DNA of 64,000 bases from JAJZVS01 sp963708095 (lineage in GTDB: Bacteria > Pseudomonadota > Alphaproteobacteria > Acetobacterales > Acetobacteraceae): positions 1,240,001 through 1,304,000 of the forward strand of contig OY970182.1 in the NCBI GenBank assembly GCA_963708095.1. The letters run 5' to 3'. Shown here piece after piece: positions 44,680 to 52,893 of this stretch. The notes beneath the pieces are model-generated. The model did no database searches, was not told the origin of the DNA, and saw only the letters and a program-made list of their open reading frames with translations. Positions within the stretch are counted from its first letter, which is position 1. Each line of letters opens with the position of its first letter. The position numbers and the translations under genes were made by a program.

Positions 44680-45735
44680 ATGCAGGTCGGCATCCAGTTC
44701 TTCCCCGATATCGGCCCGGCGGAGAAATCCGCACAGGACTACTGGGCCGAGGCGCTGCGGCTCGTGTCGTTGTGCGACCGCTATAGCTACAGCCACGTGC
44801 GCACGGTGGAGCACTATTTCCACCCCTACGGCGGCTATAGCCCGAATCCGCTGCTGTTCCTCGCCGCCGCCGCGCAGGTTACCCGCCGCGCGCGGCTGAT
44901 CACCGGCGCGGTGCTGCCGGCGTTCAACCATCCGCTGAAGCTTGCGGGTGAGATCGGCATGCTGGACGCGCTGTCGGACGGTCGGCTGGAAGTCGGTTTC
45001 GCGCGCGCCTTCCTGCCGCACGAGTTCGCCCGCTTTGGCGTGAAGCTCGATGAAAGCCGCGCGCGATTCGACGAAGGGGTCGCGCAGGTGCGCCTGCTGC
45101 TGGAGCAGGAGCACGCGACTTCCGAGGGCCGCTTTCACGGTTTCCGCGACGTCACCTCCCTCCCCCGCCCGACGCAGCGCCCGCGCCCGCCGTTCCATGT
45201 GGCCGCGCTGGCGACGCGCGACTCCTTCGAGTGGGCCGGCACCGCGGGCTATGGGGTCATGGCGATCCCGATGGCCGGGGTCGCCATGAAGGAGCTGATC
45301 GCGGCGTACCGCGAAGCCTGGGCGCGCGCCGGCCATCCCGGTACCGGAACGGTGATGCTGGCGTTCCATATGCTATGCCACCGCGACCAGGCGGAGGCGG
45401 AGCGCCTCGCGCGCGGACCGCTGGAACGCTACCTGAAATCGCTGGTTGCTGCCGCGTCCGACTGGACCTCGGGGGCTGCCTCGGCCGACTATCCCGGCTA
45501 CGACAAGATCATCGCGCGCCTGGCGGCAGAGACGTTCGAGACTCAGGTAGCGAAATCCGCCGCCTGGGTCGGCACGCCTGCGCGCATCCTGGAGATGGTG
45601 CTCGCCTATCGCGAGCAGGTTGGCTGGTTCGAGACGGCATCGTTGCAGGTGAATTTCAACGATCTGCCGCTTGCCGTGGCCGAAGCCTCCCTGCGGCTGT
45701 TCGGCGAGACGGTGCTGCCGCGCCTCAGGGTATAG
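44680..45735 (+). CDS. LLM-class flavin-dependent oxidoreductase
   Basis: 351 residues of the luciferase-like monooxygenase fold. FFPDIGPAEKSAQDYWAEAL, YSHVRTVEHYFHPYGGYSPN, TGAVLPAFNHPLKLAGEIGM and LDALSDGRLEVGFARAFLPH are the family's usual blocks. It would use reduced flavin, but whether it is a monooxygenase, a reductase or biosynthetic cannot be read. A downstream epimerase starts after four bases. Confidence 0.88.
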   Translation: MQVGIQFFPDIGPAEKSAQDYWAEALRLVSLCDRYSYSHVRTVEHYFHPYGGYSPNPLLFLAAAAQVTRRARLITGAVLPAFNHPLKLAGEIGMLDALSDGRLEVGFARAFLPHEFARFGVKLDESRARFDEGVAQVRLLLEQEHATSEGRFHGFRDVTSLPRPTQRPRPPFHVAALATRDSFEWAGTAGYGVMAIPMAGVAMKELIAAYREAWARAGHPGTGTVMLAFHMLCHRDQAEAERLARGPLERYLKSLVAAASDWTSGAASADYPGYDKIIARLAAETFETQVAKSAAWVGTPARILEMVLAYREQVGWFETASLQVNFNDLPLAVAEASLRLFGETVLPRLRV

Positions 45736-45739
45736 CGCC

Positions 45740-46615
45740 GTGCTGCTGATCTTCGGCCTCGGCTATTGCGGGGCGGCGGTCGCGACGGCAGCGCGGGCCC
45801 GCGGAGACGCGGTGGTCGGCACCACGCGCGGGGAGCCCGCGCCGCCGATGACGATCGGCTTCGCGCAAGCGGGCCCGGCGATCGCCGCGGCCACCCACCT
45901 GCTGGTCACGGCCGGGCCGGATACTGCGGGCGATCCGGTGCTGGCCCGGCACGGCGCAGCGATCGCGGCCGCGGTGCGCGCCGGCGGGCTGCGCTGGATC
46001 GGCTACCTGTCGTCCACCGTGGTGTACGGCGACCGCGCCGGCGGCTGGGTGGACGAGGACACGCCGCCCGCCCCTTCCGGCCCGCGCGGCGCGCGACGGC
46101 GGGACGCGGAGGCGGTGTGGGAGGCGATTGCCGGCCCAGCCGCGCTGGATATCTTCCGCCTCGCCGGCATCTACGGGCCCGGTCGTTCCGCCTTCGACGA
46201 CCTGCGCGCCGGCCGGGCGCGACGGGTCAGCAAGCCCGGACATGCGTTCGGGCGCATCCATCGCGACGACATCGTGCGCGCGGTGCTGGCGGCGATGGAC
46301 CGGCCGGGGCACGGCGTGCGGGTGCTGAACCTCGCCGACGATACGCCGGCGGAAAGTGCGGACGTGGTGGCGCACGCCGCATGCTTGCTCGGCGTCCCCG
46401 CCCCGCCGGCGGCTCCGTTCGCCGAAGCTGCCGCCTCCATGAGCCCGATGGCGCTGAGCTTCTGGGCCGACAACCGCAAGGTGGCGAGCCGCAAGACCCA
46501 GGCAGCGCTCGGCATCGCCTGGCGCTTTCCCAGCTATCGCGAAGGGCTAGATGCCATCCTTGCCGAGGAACGGGGCCAGCACGTCATCCAGCAGGGCGAG
46601 GTCTGCAGGACGTGA
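45740..46615 (+). CDS. NAD-dependent epimerase/dehydratase-family protein (YeeZ-like)
   Basis: 291 residues. The first strand LLIFGLGYCGAAVATAARAR is a Rossmann nucleotide site, LRWIGYLSSTVVYGDRAGGW has the Ser-Thr-Tyr region of extended SDRs, and IYGPGRSAFDDLRAGRARRV and FGRIHRDDIVRAVLAAM complete the match. The Gly-rich motif GLGYCG and size resemble YeeZ-type SDRs. Start is GTG 45740. Its 3' end overlaps the converging hydrolase gene by 69 bases. Confidence 0.86.
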   Translation: MLLIFGLGYCGAAVATAARARGDAVVGTTRGEPAPPMTIGFAQAGPAIAAATHLLVTAGPDTAGDPVLARHGAAIAAAVRAGGLRWIGYLSSTVVYGDRAGGWVDEDTPPAPSGPRGARRRDAEAVWEAIAGPAALDIFRLAGIYGPGRSAFDDLRAGRARRVSKPGHAFGRIHRDDIVRAVLAAMDRPGHGVRVLNLADDTPAESADVVAHAACLLGVPAPPAAPFAEAAASMSPMALSFWADNRKVASRKTQAALGIAWRFPSYREGLDAILAEERGQHVIQQGEVCRT

Positions 46616-47308
46616 CAGGCGGTGGTCGCCGTCCTTCACCAGGGTCAGGCGCACGTCGTCGCTCGTGATCCGCCCCGCCAGGCGCAGACTGGTTTCCCAC
46701 GGAACATCGGGGTCCCGCTGGCCGTGCAGCAGGCGCACCGGGCAGCCAAGCGGGATCGGCGCGTCGAGCAGCAGGTGGCGGCGGCCATCCTCGATCAGCG
46801 CCCGGGTGATGGGGATGGGCGGCCCGTACTGGCTCGGCACATGCAGCACGCCCTCGGCGAGCAGCCGGGCGCGCTCCGGCGGGGCCATGGCGTCCCACAT
46901 CAGCCGTTCGGTGAAATCGGGGGCAGCGGCGAGGCCGACCAGCGCGGCCACCCGATCGGGCTCTGCGCGCGCGACCAGCAGCGCGATCCATCCGCCCATG
47001 GAGGAGCCGACCAGGACCAGCGGGCCCGGCGCCAGCCGGTCGATCACGATGCGCGCGTCCTCTGCCCACCGGCCGATCGTGCCGTCCTCGAACCGTCCTC
47101 CACTCGCGCCGCGGCCGGAATAATCGAGGCGCAGCAGCGCCTGGCCGTGCGCGGCGCAGAAGCGGGCGAGATGGGTCGCCTTGTCGCCGCCCATGTCGCT
47201 ACGGAAACCGGGGAGGAAGACGACCGTCGGCGCGCGTCCGGCCAGCAGCCGCGCGGCGAGCGCCACGCCGTCGCCGCGGTCGATCCGGATCGGGTCGGGA
47301 TCGGGCAT
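46547..47308 (-). CDS. Alpha/beta hydrolase (serine aminopeptidase-like)
   Basis: 253 residues. VVFLPGFRSDMGGDKA forms the oxyanion region, VLVGSSMGGWIALL has the nucleophile, RDPDVPWET the acid and DGDHRLSRP the His. ATG 47308 is supported by GGAGG. It shares its last 69 bases with the end of the epimerase gene on the other strand, which is real because both C-termini look conserved. Substrate unknown. Confidence 0.88.
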   Translation of the reverse strand: MPDPDPIRIDRGDGVALAARLLAGRAPTVVFLPGFRSDMGGDKATHLARFCAAHGQALLRLDYSGRGASGGRFEDGTIGRWAEDARIVIDRLAPGPLVLVGSSMGGWIALLVARAEPDRVAALVGLAAAPDFTERLMWDAMAPPERARLLAEGVLHVPSQYGPPIPITRALIEDGRRHLLLDAPIPLGCPVRLLHGQRDPDVPWETSLRLAGRITSDDVRLTLVKDGDHRLSRPADLALLDDVLAPFLGKDGI

Positions 47309-47328
47309 GGCAATGCGCCTCCGCGCGG

Positions 47329-47871
47329 TCAGGCCGGCGCGACCCGGCGGAGCAGGCGGATGAACGGGATGCTCGCCGCCACCGCCCATAGCTTGCCGAC
47401 GATCTGCCCGGCCAGGAAGTTCAGGCTGCCGAACGCCAGCCACAGGAACACCACCGAATCGATCGCAAGCCCGAGCCCGGCCGAGGCCAGCACCGCCAGC
47501 ACCAGCCGTCGTCGTTGCAGAGGCGTATAGACTACGAAATCGGCAAGCTCGCTCAGCAGGAACGCCGCGCCGGACGCGGCGACCAACGCGCCGGGCGCGA
47601 CCAGGGTGGAAAGCGCCGTGCCCGCGACGATCGCCGCCAACCCCCAGGCCAGCCCCAGGCAGCGCTGCACCACGTCGCGCAGCACCAGCGCCACACCCAC
47701 GGTGAGCACGCCCGAAGGTGCGAGCAGCCCGGGTGCGACCGGCACCAGGCACGGCCCGCCGGCGGTGCAGACGGTGCCCACGTGCTGGATCATCCAATTG
47801 GCGAGCGGGATGAGGCCGAGGAAGGCGAGGAAGGCAACGACGCCAAGGCGCAGGCGGATGGAGTTGGGCAT
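47329..47871 (-). CDS. VUT-family (YhhQ-like) transporter
   Basis: 180 residues with five or six hydrophobic helices. LAPSGVLTVGVALVLRDVVQ, ALVAASGAAFLLSELADFVV and YTPLQRRRLVLAVLASAGLG are typical of VUT/COG1738, the family of queuosine-precursor transporters. Function as such here is inferred. ATG overlaps the TGA of the VOC gene (TGATG), so translation is coupled. Confidence 0.85.
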   Translation of the reverse strand: MPNSIRLRLGVVAFLAFLGLIPLANWMIQHVGTVCTAGGPCLVPVAPGLLAPSGVLTVGVALVLRDVVQRCLGLAWGLAAIVAGTALSTLVAPGALVAASGAAFLLSELADFVVYTPLQRRRLVLAVLASAGLGLAIDSVVFLWLAFGSLNFLAGQIVGKLWAVAASIPFIRLLRRVAPA

Positions 47872-48272
47872 CAGGCTGTCAGGTAGCTCGCGATTTCGAT
47901 CAGGTTGCCGTCCGGATCGCGGCAATAGACCGAGCGCATCGCGCCGAGCGCGCCGGTCCGCGGCACCGGCCCGGCGGTGATCTCCACGCCGAGCCCGTGC
48001 AGATGGGCGATGGTATCGTCCGGCCCGACCGCGGTGATGAAGCACACATCGGCCGCGCCCGGGGTATCGCAGGCGCCGGTGACCCAGGCGCGCGGGTCGG
48101 CGTCGGCGGGGCGGAGATTGATCTTCTGGCCGCCGAATTTCAGGGCGGTGCGCAGGTCGGGGCCGAATTCCTCGCGCTCCATGCCGAGCACCCGCTGGTA
48201 CCAGGCGGCGGCGATCTCGACATCGCGGACATTGAGGACGATGTGGTCGATGCGGTCGATGGTGAAGCGCAT
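47871..48272 (-). CDS. VOC-family (glyoxalase/dioxygenase superfamily) protein
   Basis: 133 residues, a single VOC unit of two beta-alpha-beta-beta-beta modules. IDRIDHIVLNVRDVEIAAAW, YQRVLGMEREEFGP, FGGQKINLRPADADP and YCRDPDGNLIEIASYL are the usual blocks; His and Glu at the ends are candidate metal ligands. ATG 48272 is preferred over a TTG at 48284. It is the first gene of a coupled pair with the VUT transporter. Confidence 0.88.
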   Translation of the reverse strand: MRFTIDRIDHIVLNVRDVEIAAAWYQRVLGMEREEFGPDLRTALKFGGQKINLRPADADPRAWVTGACDTPGAADVCFITAVGPDDTIAHLHGLGVEITAGPVPRTGALGAMRSVYCRDPDGNLIEIASYLTA

Positions 48273-48428
48273 GAGCTGCCCCAATGCTGATCTACGTTAC
48301 TGCGCGTTCGCCGACCAGACGGTCGGGTTTCGTCGGCTTCCGCAGCATGGAGTGAGCCTTGTCAAGGAAATCCTCTGGCCACTTCGGCATGGTGGACAGG
48401 CTTCTTCCAACCAAATCCTTGGCGGGCT

Positions 48429-48499
48429 CATACCAGCGGCCCCGGCCGATTCCTCGTCCGGCGTCCACCTGGCCGCTGGTATGTCCTTGATTTTGCGCA
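48429..48499 (-). repeat. Palindromic repeat unit, copy 2
   Basis: CATACCAGCGGC (48429-48440) and GCCGCTGGTATG (48472-48483) enclose a core that is the near-identical reverse complement of 27035-27089. The flank TCCTTGATTTTGCGCA is also shared. It lies at the 3' edge of a nuclease-like gene fragment. Two copies 21 kb apart in opposite orientation are what a dispersed palindromic element would give. Confidence 0.75.
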
Positions 48500-48796
48500 T
48501 GGCCGCCCCGCCAACCCCATGCGCGATACCGGCCGGCCGAAGAGGCCGCCGGTATCATATCGCTCCTTGAATTCCTCGCAAATGTTATCCTTCCGAATCA
48601 GAGACCGGTCTCGCCCGAACGTCACCTCGCCGGGTGACGGGAACAACATCCAGATGTCTTTGCCGCGGTACTGACCGTCGCAGGTGGGCCGAGCTTTTAT
48701 CCGAGTTTTACGAATCCCACCATCCGGATGCTGCAACAGCAGATCAACGCCCTCGAAATCGGCTGCTTCGACCAACTGTGGTCCGAGCCGCATCAT
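48500..48796 (-). pseudogene. Fragment of a PD-(D/E)XK-nuclease-like protein
   Basis: The frame reads MMRLGPQLVEAADFEGVDLL, QHPDGGIRKTRIKARPTCDG, YRGKDIWMLFPSPGE and then RSLIRKDNICEEFKERYDTGG. The order acidic-residue, GVDLL, then a Lys-bearing strand ending KARPT, followed by GKDIWM, resembles small PD-(D/E)XK-like hypothetical proteins. Relatives are longer at both ends; here the 3' end runs into the palindromic repeat. It is a relic, and the assignment is tentative. Confidence 0.45.
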
Positions 48797-48802
48797 CGGG
48801 AT

Positions 48803-50449
48803 TCATCCCAGACCTTCATAGAAATCGTTGCCCTTGTCGTCGATCACGATGAACGCCGGGAAATTCTCCACCTCGATCCGCCAGACCGCCTCCATCCCGA
48901 GCTCCGGATATTCCAGCACCTCCACCTTGCGGATGCAGTCCTGCGCCAGCCGCGCCGCCGGGCCGCCGACGCTGCCGAGGTAGAAGCCGCCGTGCGTCTT
49001 GCAGGCGTCGCGCACCGCTTTGGACCGATTGCCCTTCGCCAGCATCACGAGCGAGCCGCCGGCGGCCTGGAACTCCGCCACGTAGCTGTCCATGCGTCCC
49101 GCCGTTGTGGGACCAAAACTGCCGGTCGCGTAGCCGGCCGGCGCCTTGGCCGGGCCCGCGTAATAGACCGGATGGTCGCGCAGATACGCAGGCAGCTCCT
49201 CGCCACGATCGAGCCGTTCCTTCAGCTTCGCATGTGCGATGTCGCGTGCCACCACCATGGTGCCCGACAGCGCGAGCCGCGTCTTCACCGGATAGCGCGA
49301 CAACTGCGCGCGGATTTCCGCCATCGGCCGGTTGAGATCGACCGCCACCGCCTCGGCGTCCAGATGGTCGTCGGTCGTCTCCGGCAGGTATTTCGCCGGA
49401 TCGGTCTCCAGCTGCTCCAGAAACACGCCGTCGGGCGTGATCTTCGCCAGGATCTGCCGGTCGGCGGAACATGACACGCCGATACCCACGGGCAACGACG
49501 CGCCGTGCCGCGGCAGCCGGATCACGCGCACGTCGTGGCAGAAATACTTGCCGCCGAACTGCGCGCCGATGCCGATGGTCCGGGTCAGCTCCAGCACTTT
49601 CTGTTCCATCTCGAGGTCGCGGAATGCGTGCCCTGCGCGCGAGCCCGAGGTCGGCAGCCCGTCCAGCCAGCGGGTGGAGGCGAGCTTCACCGTCTTCAAC
49701 GTAAGCTCGGCCGAAGTGCCGCCGATCACGATCGCCAGGTGGTAGGGCGGGCAGGCCGAGGTGCCCAGGGTCTTGATCTTCGTTTCGAGATACGCAAGCA
49801 GTCGCGCCGGCGACAGGATCGCGCGCGTCTCCTGGAACAGGAAGCTCTTGTTGGCCGAGCCGCCGCCCTTGGCGACGAACATCAGGTTCAGCTCGTCGGC
49901 GTGATCCTCGCCCGGGGCGGCCATGATGTCGAACTGCACCGGCAGGTTGTTGCCGGTGTTCACTTCCTCGAACATCGAAAGCGGGGCCATCTGCGAATAG
50001 CGCAGGTTGGTTTCGGTATAGGTGCGGTGCACGCCGAAGCTCAGTGCTTCCTCGGCGTCGCCGTCCACCCACACGCGCTGGCCCTGCTTGCCGAACACGA
50101 GCGCGGTGCCGGTGTCCTGGCACATCGGCAGCACGCCGCCGGCGGCGATGTTGGCGTTCTTCAGCAGATCGAGTGCCACGAAGCGATCGTTCGCCGAGGC
50201 TTCCGGATCGTCGAGGATCCTGCGCAATTGCGCGAGATGGCCGGGGCGCAGGAGGTGGGAGACATCGCGGAACGCCTGGAAGGCAAGCTCGCTCAGCGCT
50301 TCGGGGGCGATGCGCAGCACCGAGGCACCGTCGCAGGTCGCGGTGCGCACGCCCTCGATCGGCAGGCGCTTCCAGGGCGTCGGCAGCGGCGCCAGCGGGA
50401 ACATCGGGGAGTAGCTGAACCCTTGCGGACGCGGCATCGGTGCGTTCAT
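48803..50449 (-). CDS. fumA: Fumarate hydratase, class I
   Basis: 548 residues, the size of FumA/FumB-type enzymes. Cys ligands for the [4Fe-4S] cluster are in LPMCQDTGTALVFGKQG and GIGVSCSADR, with a third expected in the C-half of the N-terminal domain or near DACKTHGG. FGPTTAGRMDSYVAEF and HGGFYLGSVGGPAARL belong to the C-terminal domain. It hydrates fumarate to malate. It precedes no other enzyme gene but follows sspB by 52 bases, and both may be one transcript. Confidence 0.94.
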   Translation of the reverse strand: MNAPMPRPQGFSYSPMFPLAPLPTPWKRLPIEGVRTATCDGASVLRIAPEALSELAFQAFRDVSHLLRPGHLAQLRRILDDPEASANDRFVALDLLKNANIAAGGVLPMCQDTGTALVFGKQGQRVWVDGDAEEALSFGVHRTYTETNLRYSQMAPLSMFEEVNTGNNLPVQFDIMAAPGEDHADELNLMFVAKGGGSANKSFLFQETRAILSPARLLAYLETKIKTLGTSACPPYHLAIVIGGTSAELTLKTVKLASTRWLDGLPTSGSRAGHAFRDLEMEQKVLELTRTIGIGAQFGGKYFCHDVRVIRLPRHGASLPVGIGVSCSADRQILAKITPDGVFLEQLETDPAKYLPETTDDHLDAEAVAVDLNRPMAEIRAQLSRYPVKTRLALSGTMVVARDIAHAKLKERLDRGEELPAYLRDHPVYYAGPAKAPAGYATGSFGPTTAGRMDSYVAEFQAAGGSLVMLAKGNRSKAVRDACKTHGGFYLGSVGGPAARLAQDCIRKVEVLEYPELGMEAVWRIEVENFPAFIVIDDKGNDFYEGLG

Positions 50450-50501
50450 GGCACGACCTTCGGTTACGGCGGGATGGCCCAGGACATCAGGTCTTGGGGA
50501 A

Positions 50502-51041
50502 TCAGGTCTTGGGCGGGGAGCGGCGGCGGAACGCGTCCAGGCTGACCACCTGCGGGGCGGGCTCGGCTTCCGGCGCCGCCGCGGCGTCGGGTTCGCCGGG
50601 GGGAGCCGCATCGACAGCGGGCGCCTCGGGCGGATCGGCTGCTTCGGCGGCCTCCGCGCCGTCGGGCGTGAAACGCAGGCCGAAGCGGACGTAGGGATCT
50701 GCGAAGGCGGTCACGGCGGCGAGCGGGATCACGAGGGTCGAGGACAGGCCGCCGAACGACAGGCCCACGCTGATGAGGCCGGACTCCTCGTCCATCGTCA
50801 GGTCCCAGAACTGGTGCTGCAGGACGATGGTCATTTCCTGCGGATATTGCGCGCGCAGCCGGGGGGGGATGACGACGCCGGGGTGGTCGGTGCGGAAGGT
50901 CAGGTAGAAATGGTGCTCCCCCGGCAGCCCGTGCGCGGCCACGTGGGCGAGCGCGCGGACCATGACCTGGCGCATCGCGGCCTCGGTCCATTCGTCGTAG
51001 GGAAGCAGGCTCTCGACAGGTGGTGCAGCGTCGTCCGACAT
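50502..51041 (-). CDS. sspB: SspB-family ClpXP adaptor
   Basis: 179 residues. The fold region LPYDEWTEAAMRQVMVRALA, HFYLTFRTDHPGVVIPPRLR, YPQEMTIVLQHQFWDLTMD and FGGLSSTLVIPLAAVTAFAD matches alphaproteobacterial SspB. A Pro/Ala/Glu-rich linker follows, and the C-terminal VVSLDAFRRR is the expected ClpX-binding tail. SspB tethers ssrA-tagged proteins to ClpXP. The tmRNA gene that makes this tag begins just upstream, a neat functional pairing. Confidence 0.93.
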   Translation of the reverse strand: MSDDAAPPVESLLPYDEWTEAAMRQVMVRALAHVAAHGLPGEHHFYLTFRTDHPGVVIPPRLRAQYPQEMTIVLQHQFWDLTMDEESGLISVGLSFGGLSSTLVIPLAAVTAFADPYVRFGLRFTPDGAEAAEAADPPEAPAVDAAPPGEPDAAAAPEAEPAPQVVSLDAFRRRSPPKT

Positions 51042-51059
51042 TGCGCGATCCATACTGCC

Positions 51060-51345
51060 GGGCAGAGCTTGTGACCAGAGGGGGAAGTGGGGGGCTTCTG
51101 TTGCCCGGTGCCCCCCGAACCGCGCTTATCGCTTACGCAGCGACAGCGAGCGCCATGTTGTCATTGGCACTTGTGATACGGCCCGATAACGGCGGAACCA
51201 TGCCGGGCAAAAGATGGGTCTTTACCGCGCGTGTCGAGCCTGTTTCGCCCCCATGATCCCCGCTGGAAGGGGGAGAAATGGTGGAGGCGCCGGGTACTGC
51301 CCCCGGGTCCACAACGCTTATTCCACACACCGTTTATCACCATAG
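51060..51345 (-). ncRNA. ssrA: Circularly permuted two-piece tmRNA
   Basis: On the minus strand the acceptor piece comes first: a T-arm-like stretch GGGGGCAGTACCCGG and the 3' end CGCCTCCACCA (51279-51290). A 26-base spacer follows (51253-51278). Next comes the coding piece, starting GGGGGCGAAACAGGCTCGAC at 51252. The 5' GGGGGCG pairs with CGCCTCC, giving a seven-base acceptor stem with a G-U at the third pair, the alanine identity element. The tag frame at 51133-51168 reads ANDNMALAVAA-stop. A GGGGGGC/GCCCCCC pseudoknot stem follows at about 51087-51116. The outer ends are estimates. Confidence 0.92.
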
Positions 51346-51582
51346 CCGGCAAGCCGGCAGCGGGAGATATAGGGGGTCCGGGGGGCGAGCGGAAGGGGCA
51401 GGCGGGGCCGTCCCAGGGCAATCGGGCGGACGCCTGGGTCGCCCCATGGCCGGCGCCCCATGCGCGGCCGCGAGAGACCTTGTGGCCACCCGGATACCGC
51501 CCCAAGCCCCCAGGGGCCAATTAAGAGGGAGACAATTAGATTCGATATCGGAACAATAAGGCCGCGCGTCCGCCGCACCGGC

Positions 51583-52272
51583 TCAGCCCGGAATTTGCGT
51601 CCCATCCGCCAGCGCCAGCCCCGCGCACCCGCGCCAGACCGGCCGCCGGTCCCGCCGACCCGCGGCGGGCAGGCACCACAGCGCGATAATGTCCGTCACG
51701 GAAACATCCTTCGCCCGCGCGCAAGCGTAGTCGGCCGCCGCCGCCTCGGCCTCCGCGCGCCCGCCGAGCACCAGGATCACCGGCCGGCGCCGCCGCCGCG
51801 AGGCGGGCAGCAGCGCGCGATCCACCCCGAGCATCCAGCCAAGCGGGCGCAGGATCGGCCCCAGCCGGGGATCGGCGGCCAGCAGGTCGGCCATCGCGGG
51901 GTCTCGCAGCAGGTCTTCCATCTGCGCGCGGCCAGCGGCGGCTTGCGGGAGCAGCCGCAGCAGCCAGCGCCAGGTCCGCGGCAGCCCGGTGCGTTCGGGC
52001 GGCGGGTCCGCTGGAGCGAAGCGCAGGCTGTGGGTGGGAACGAACCTCGGTTCGGCGGGCTTGGGAGCGGGCTTCGGGGGCGGGATCGGGGTGGAGGCGA
52101 CGGCGCGGAACCGGGCGGCGAGATGGCGCAGCCGGGCGATCAGGGCGCCGGCGTGCGCGGGTGCCAGGCCCGCCGCCTGATCGCGCCCCGCCGGATCGCG
52201 CAGGCCGCCGATACGGTCGGCCAGCCAGGCGATGAGGCTGCTAAGGCGGTCGAGGAGGGGGGTGGGGGTCAT
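51583..52272 (-). CDS. Hypothetical protein with a proline-rich linker
   Basis: 229 residues. Residues about 5-60 may form helices (LLDRLSSLIAWLADRIGGLR), then STPIPPPKPAPKPAEP is a Pro-rich spacer, and the C-half contains WRWLLRLLPQAAAGRAQMED, LLAADPRLGPILRPLGWML and VTDIIALWCLP. I recognise no domain. ATG 52272 is chosen because earlier in-frame residues are low-complexity. The position between tmRNA and a toxin gene gives no clue. Confidence 0.6.
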   Translation of the reverse strand: MTPTPLLDRLSSLIAWLADRIGGLRDPAGRDQAAGLAPAHAGALIARLRHLAARFRAVASTPIPPPKPAPKPAEPRFVPTHSLRFAPADPPPERTGLPRTWRWLLRLLPQAAAGRAQMEDLLRDPAMADLLAADPRLGPILRPLGWMLGVDRALLPASRRRRRPVILVLGGRAEAEAAAADYACARAKDVSVTDIIALWCLPAAGRRDRRPVWRGCAGLALADGTQIPG

Positions 52273-52512
52273 GGGTTGCGAACAAATATAGAACATACGC
52301 CCGGGGCGAGGCAACAGGTTTGTGCGGGCGGCACAGCGCAGGTGCAGCGGGCGCTGTCGGAGTAGGGACGGGTCCCGAGCCGGCCCATCTTCCCGGGTCA
52401 GCCGGCCTGACGCCGTGGCGAGTGGCTCCGGAGCGCGCACGCCCGCCGCGGCCGGCACGCGGGAACGGTCACGCGCGGGCGCGACCGGCGTCGGGGCGAA
52501 GGTTCCGGCCGG

Positions 52513-52788
52513 TCAATGGTACTGCTCCAGATCGACCCGCACCGCGTCCTCGCCGTCCCACTCGAAGGTCAGGCACCACGGGCCGTTGACGTGCACGGTG
52601 TAGCGGACCGGTTGGCCGCGCAGGCGGTGGAAATTGAAGCCGGGGAAATTCATGTCCTCCGGCCGGGTGGCCCGATGCAGGGCTTCCAGGCGGCGACGGA
52701 GCCGGACGGTGAGATCGGCGCGCAGGCCCGAGGCGTCGGACTTCTGCCAGAAGGCGGCCAGCGTGCGGTTCCGAACGGTGCGAATCAT
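52513..52788 (-). CDS. RelE/HigB-type toxin
   Basis: 91 residues. FWQKSDASGLRADLTVRLRR, RLEALHRATRPEDMNFPGFN, FHRLRGQPVRYTVHVNGPWC and LTFEWDGEDAVRVDLEQYH are the successive blocks of HigB, an mRNA interferase acting on the ribosome; the C-terminal Tyr/His are typical. The gene has a promoter TTGACT (52819-52824) and TACAAT (52795-52800), 18 bases apart, which would start transcription at the ATG itself. Unlike the usual higBA operon, the antitoxin gene is divergent. Confidence 0.88.
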   Translation of the reverse strand: MIRTVRNRTLAAFWQKSDASGLRADLTVRLRRRLEALHRATRPEDMNFPGFNFHRLRGQPVRYTVHVNGPWCLTFEWDGEDAVRVDLEQYH

Positions 52789-52893
52789 CGACGAATTGTA
52801 AGGTCAGGCACGTCAGATAGTCAAGTTATCCTTGACATGTGTGCAAAATGCACACACACGTCCTGCTCACGCCCCGCCTGGAAATCGCCCCCG
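52789..52893. promoter_or_regulatory. Divergent toxin/antitoxin control region
   Basis: The toxin promoter reads TTGACT(N18)TACAAT on the minus strand. TGTGTGCA(AAA)TGCACACA at 52838-52856 is a perfect eight-base inverted repeat, and TCAAG(TTATC)CTTGA at 52821-52835 another overlapping the -35 box of the toxin. Both are good candidates for antitoxin operators. Which gene each controls is inferred. Confidence 0.6.
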
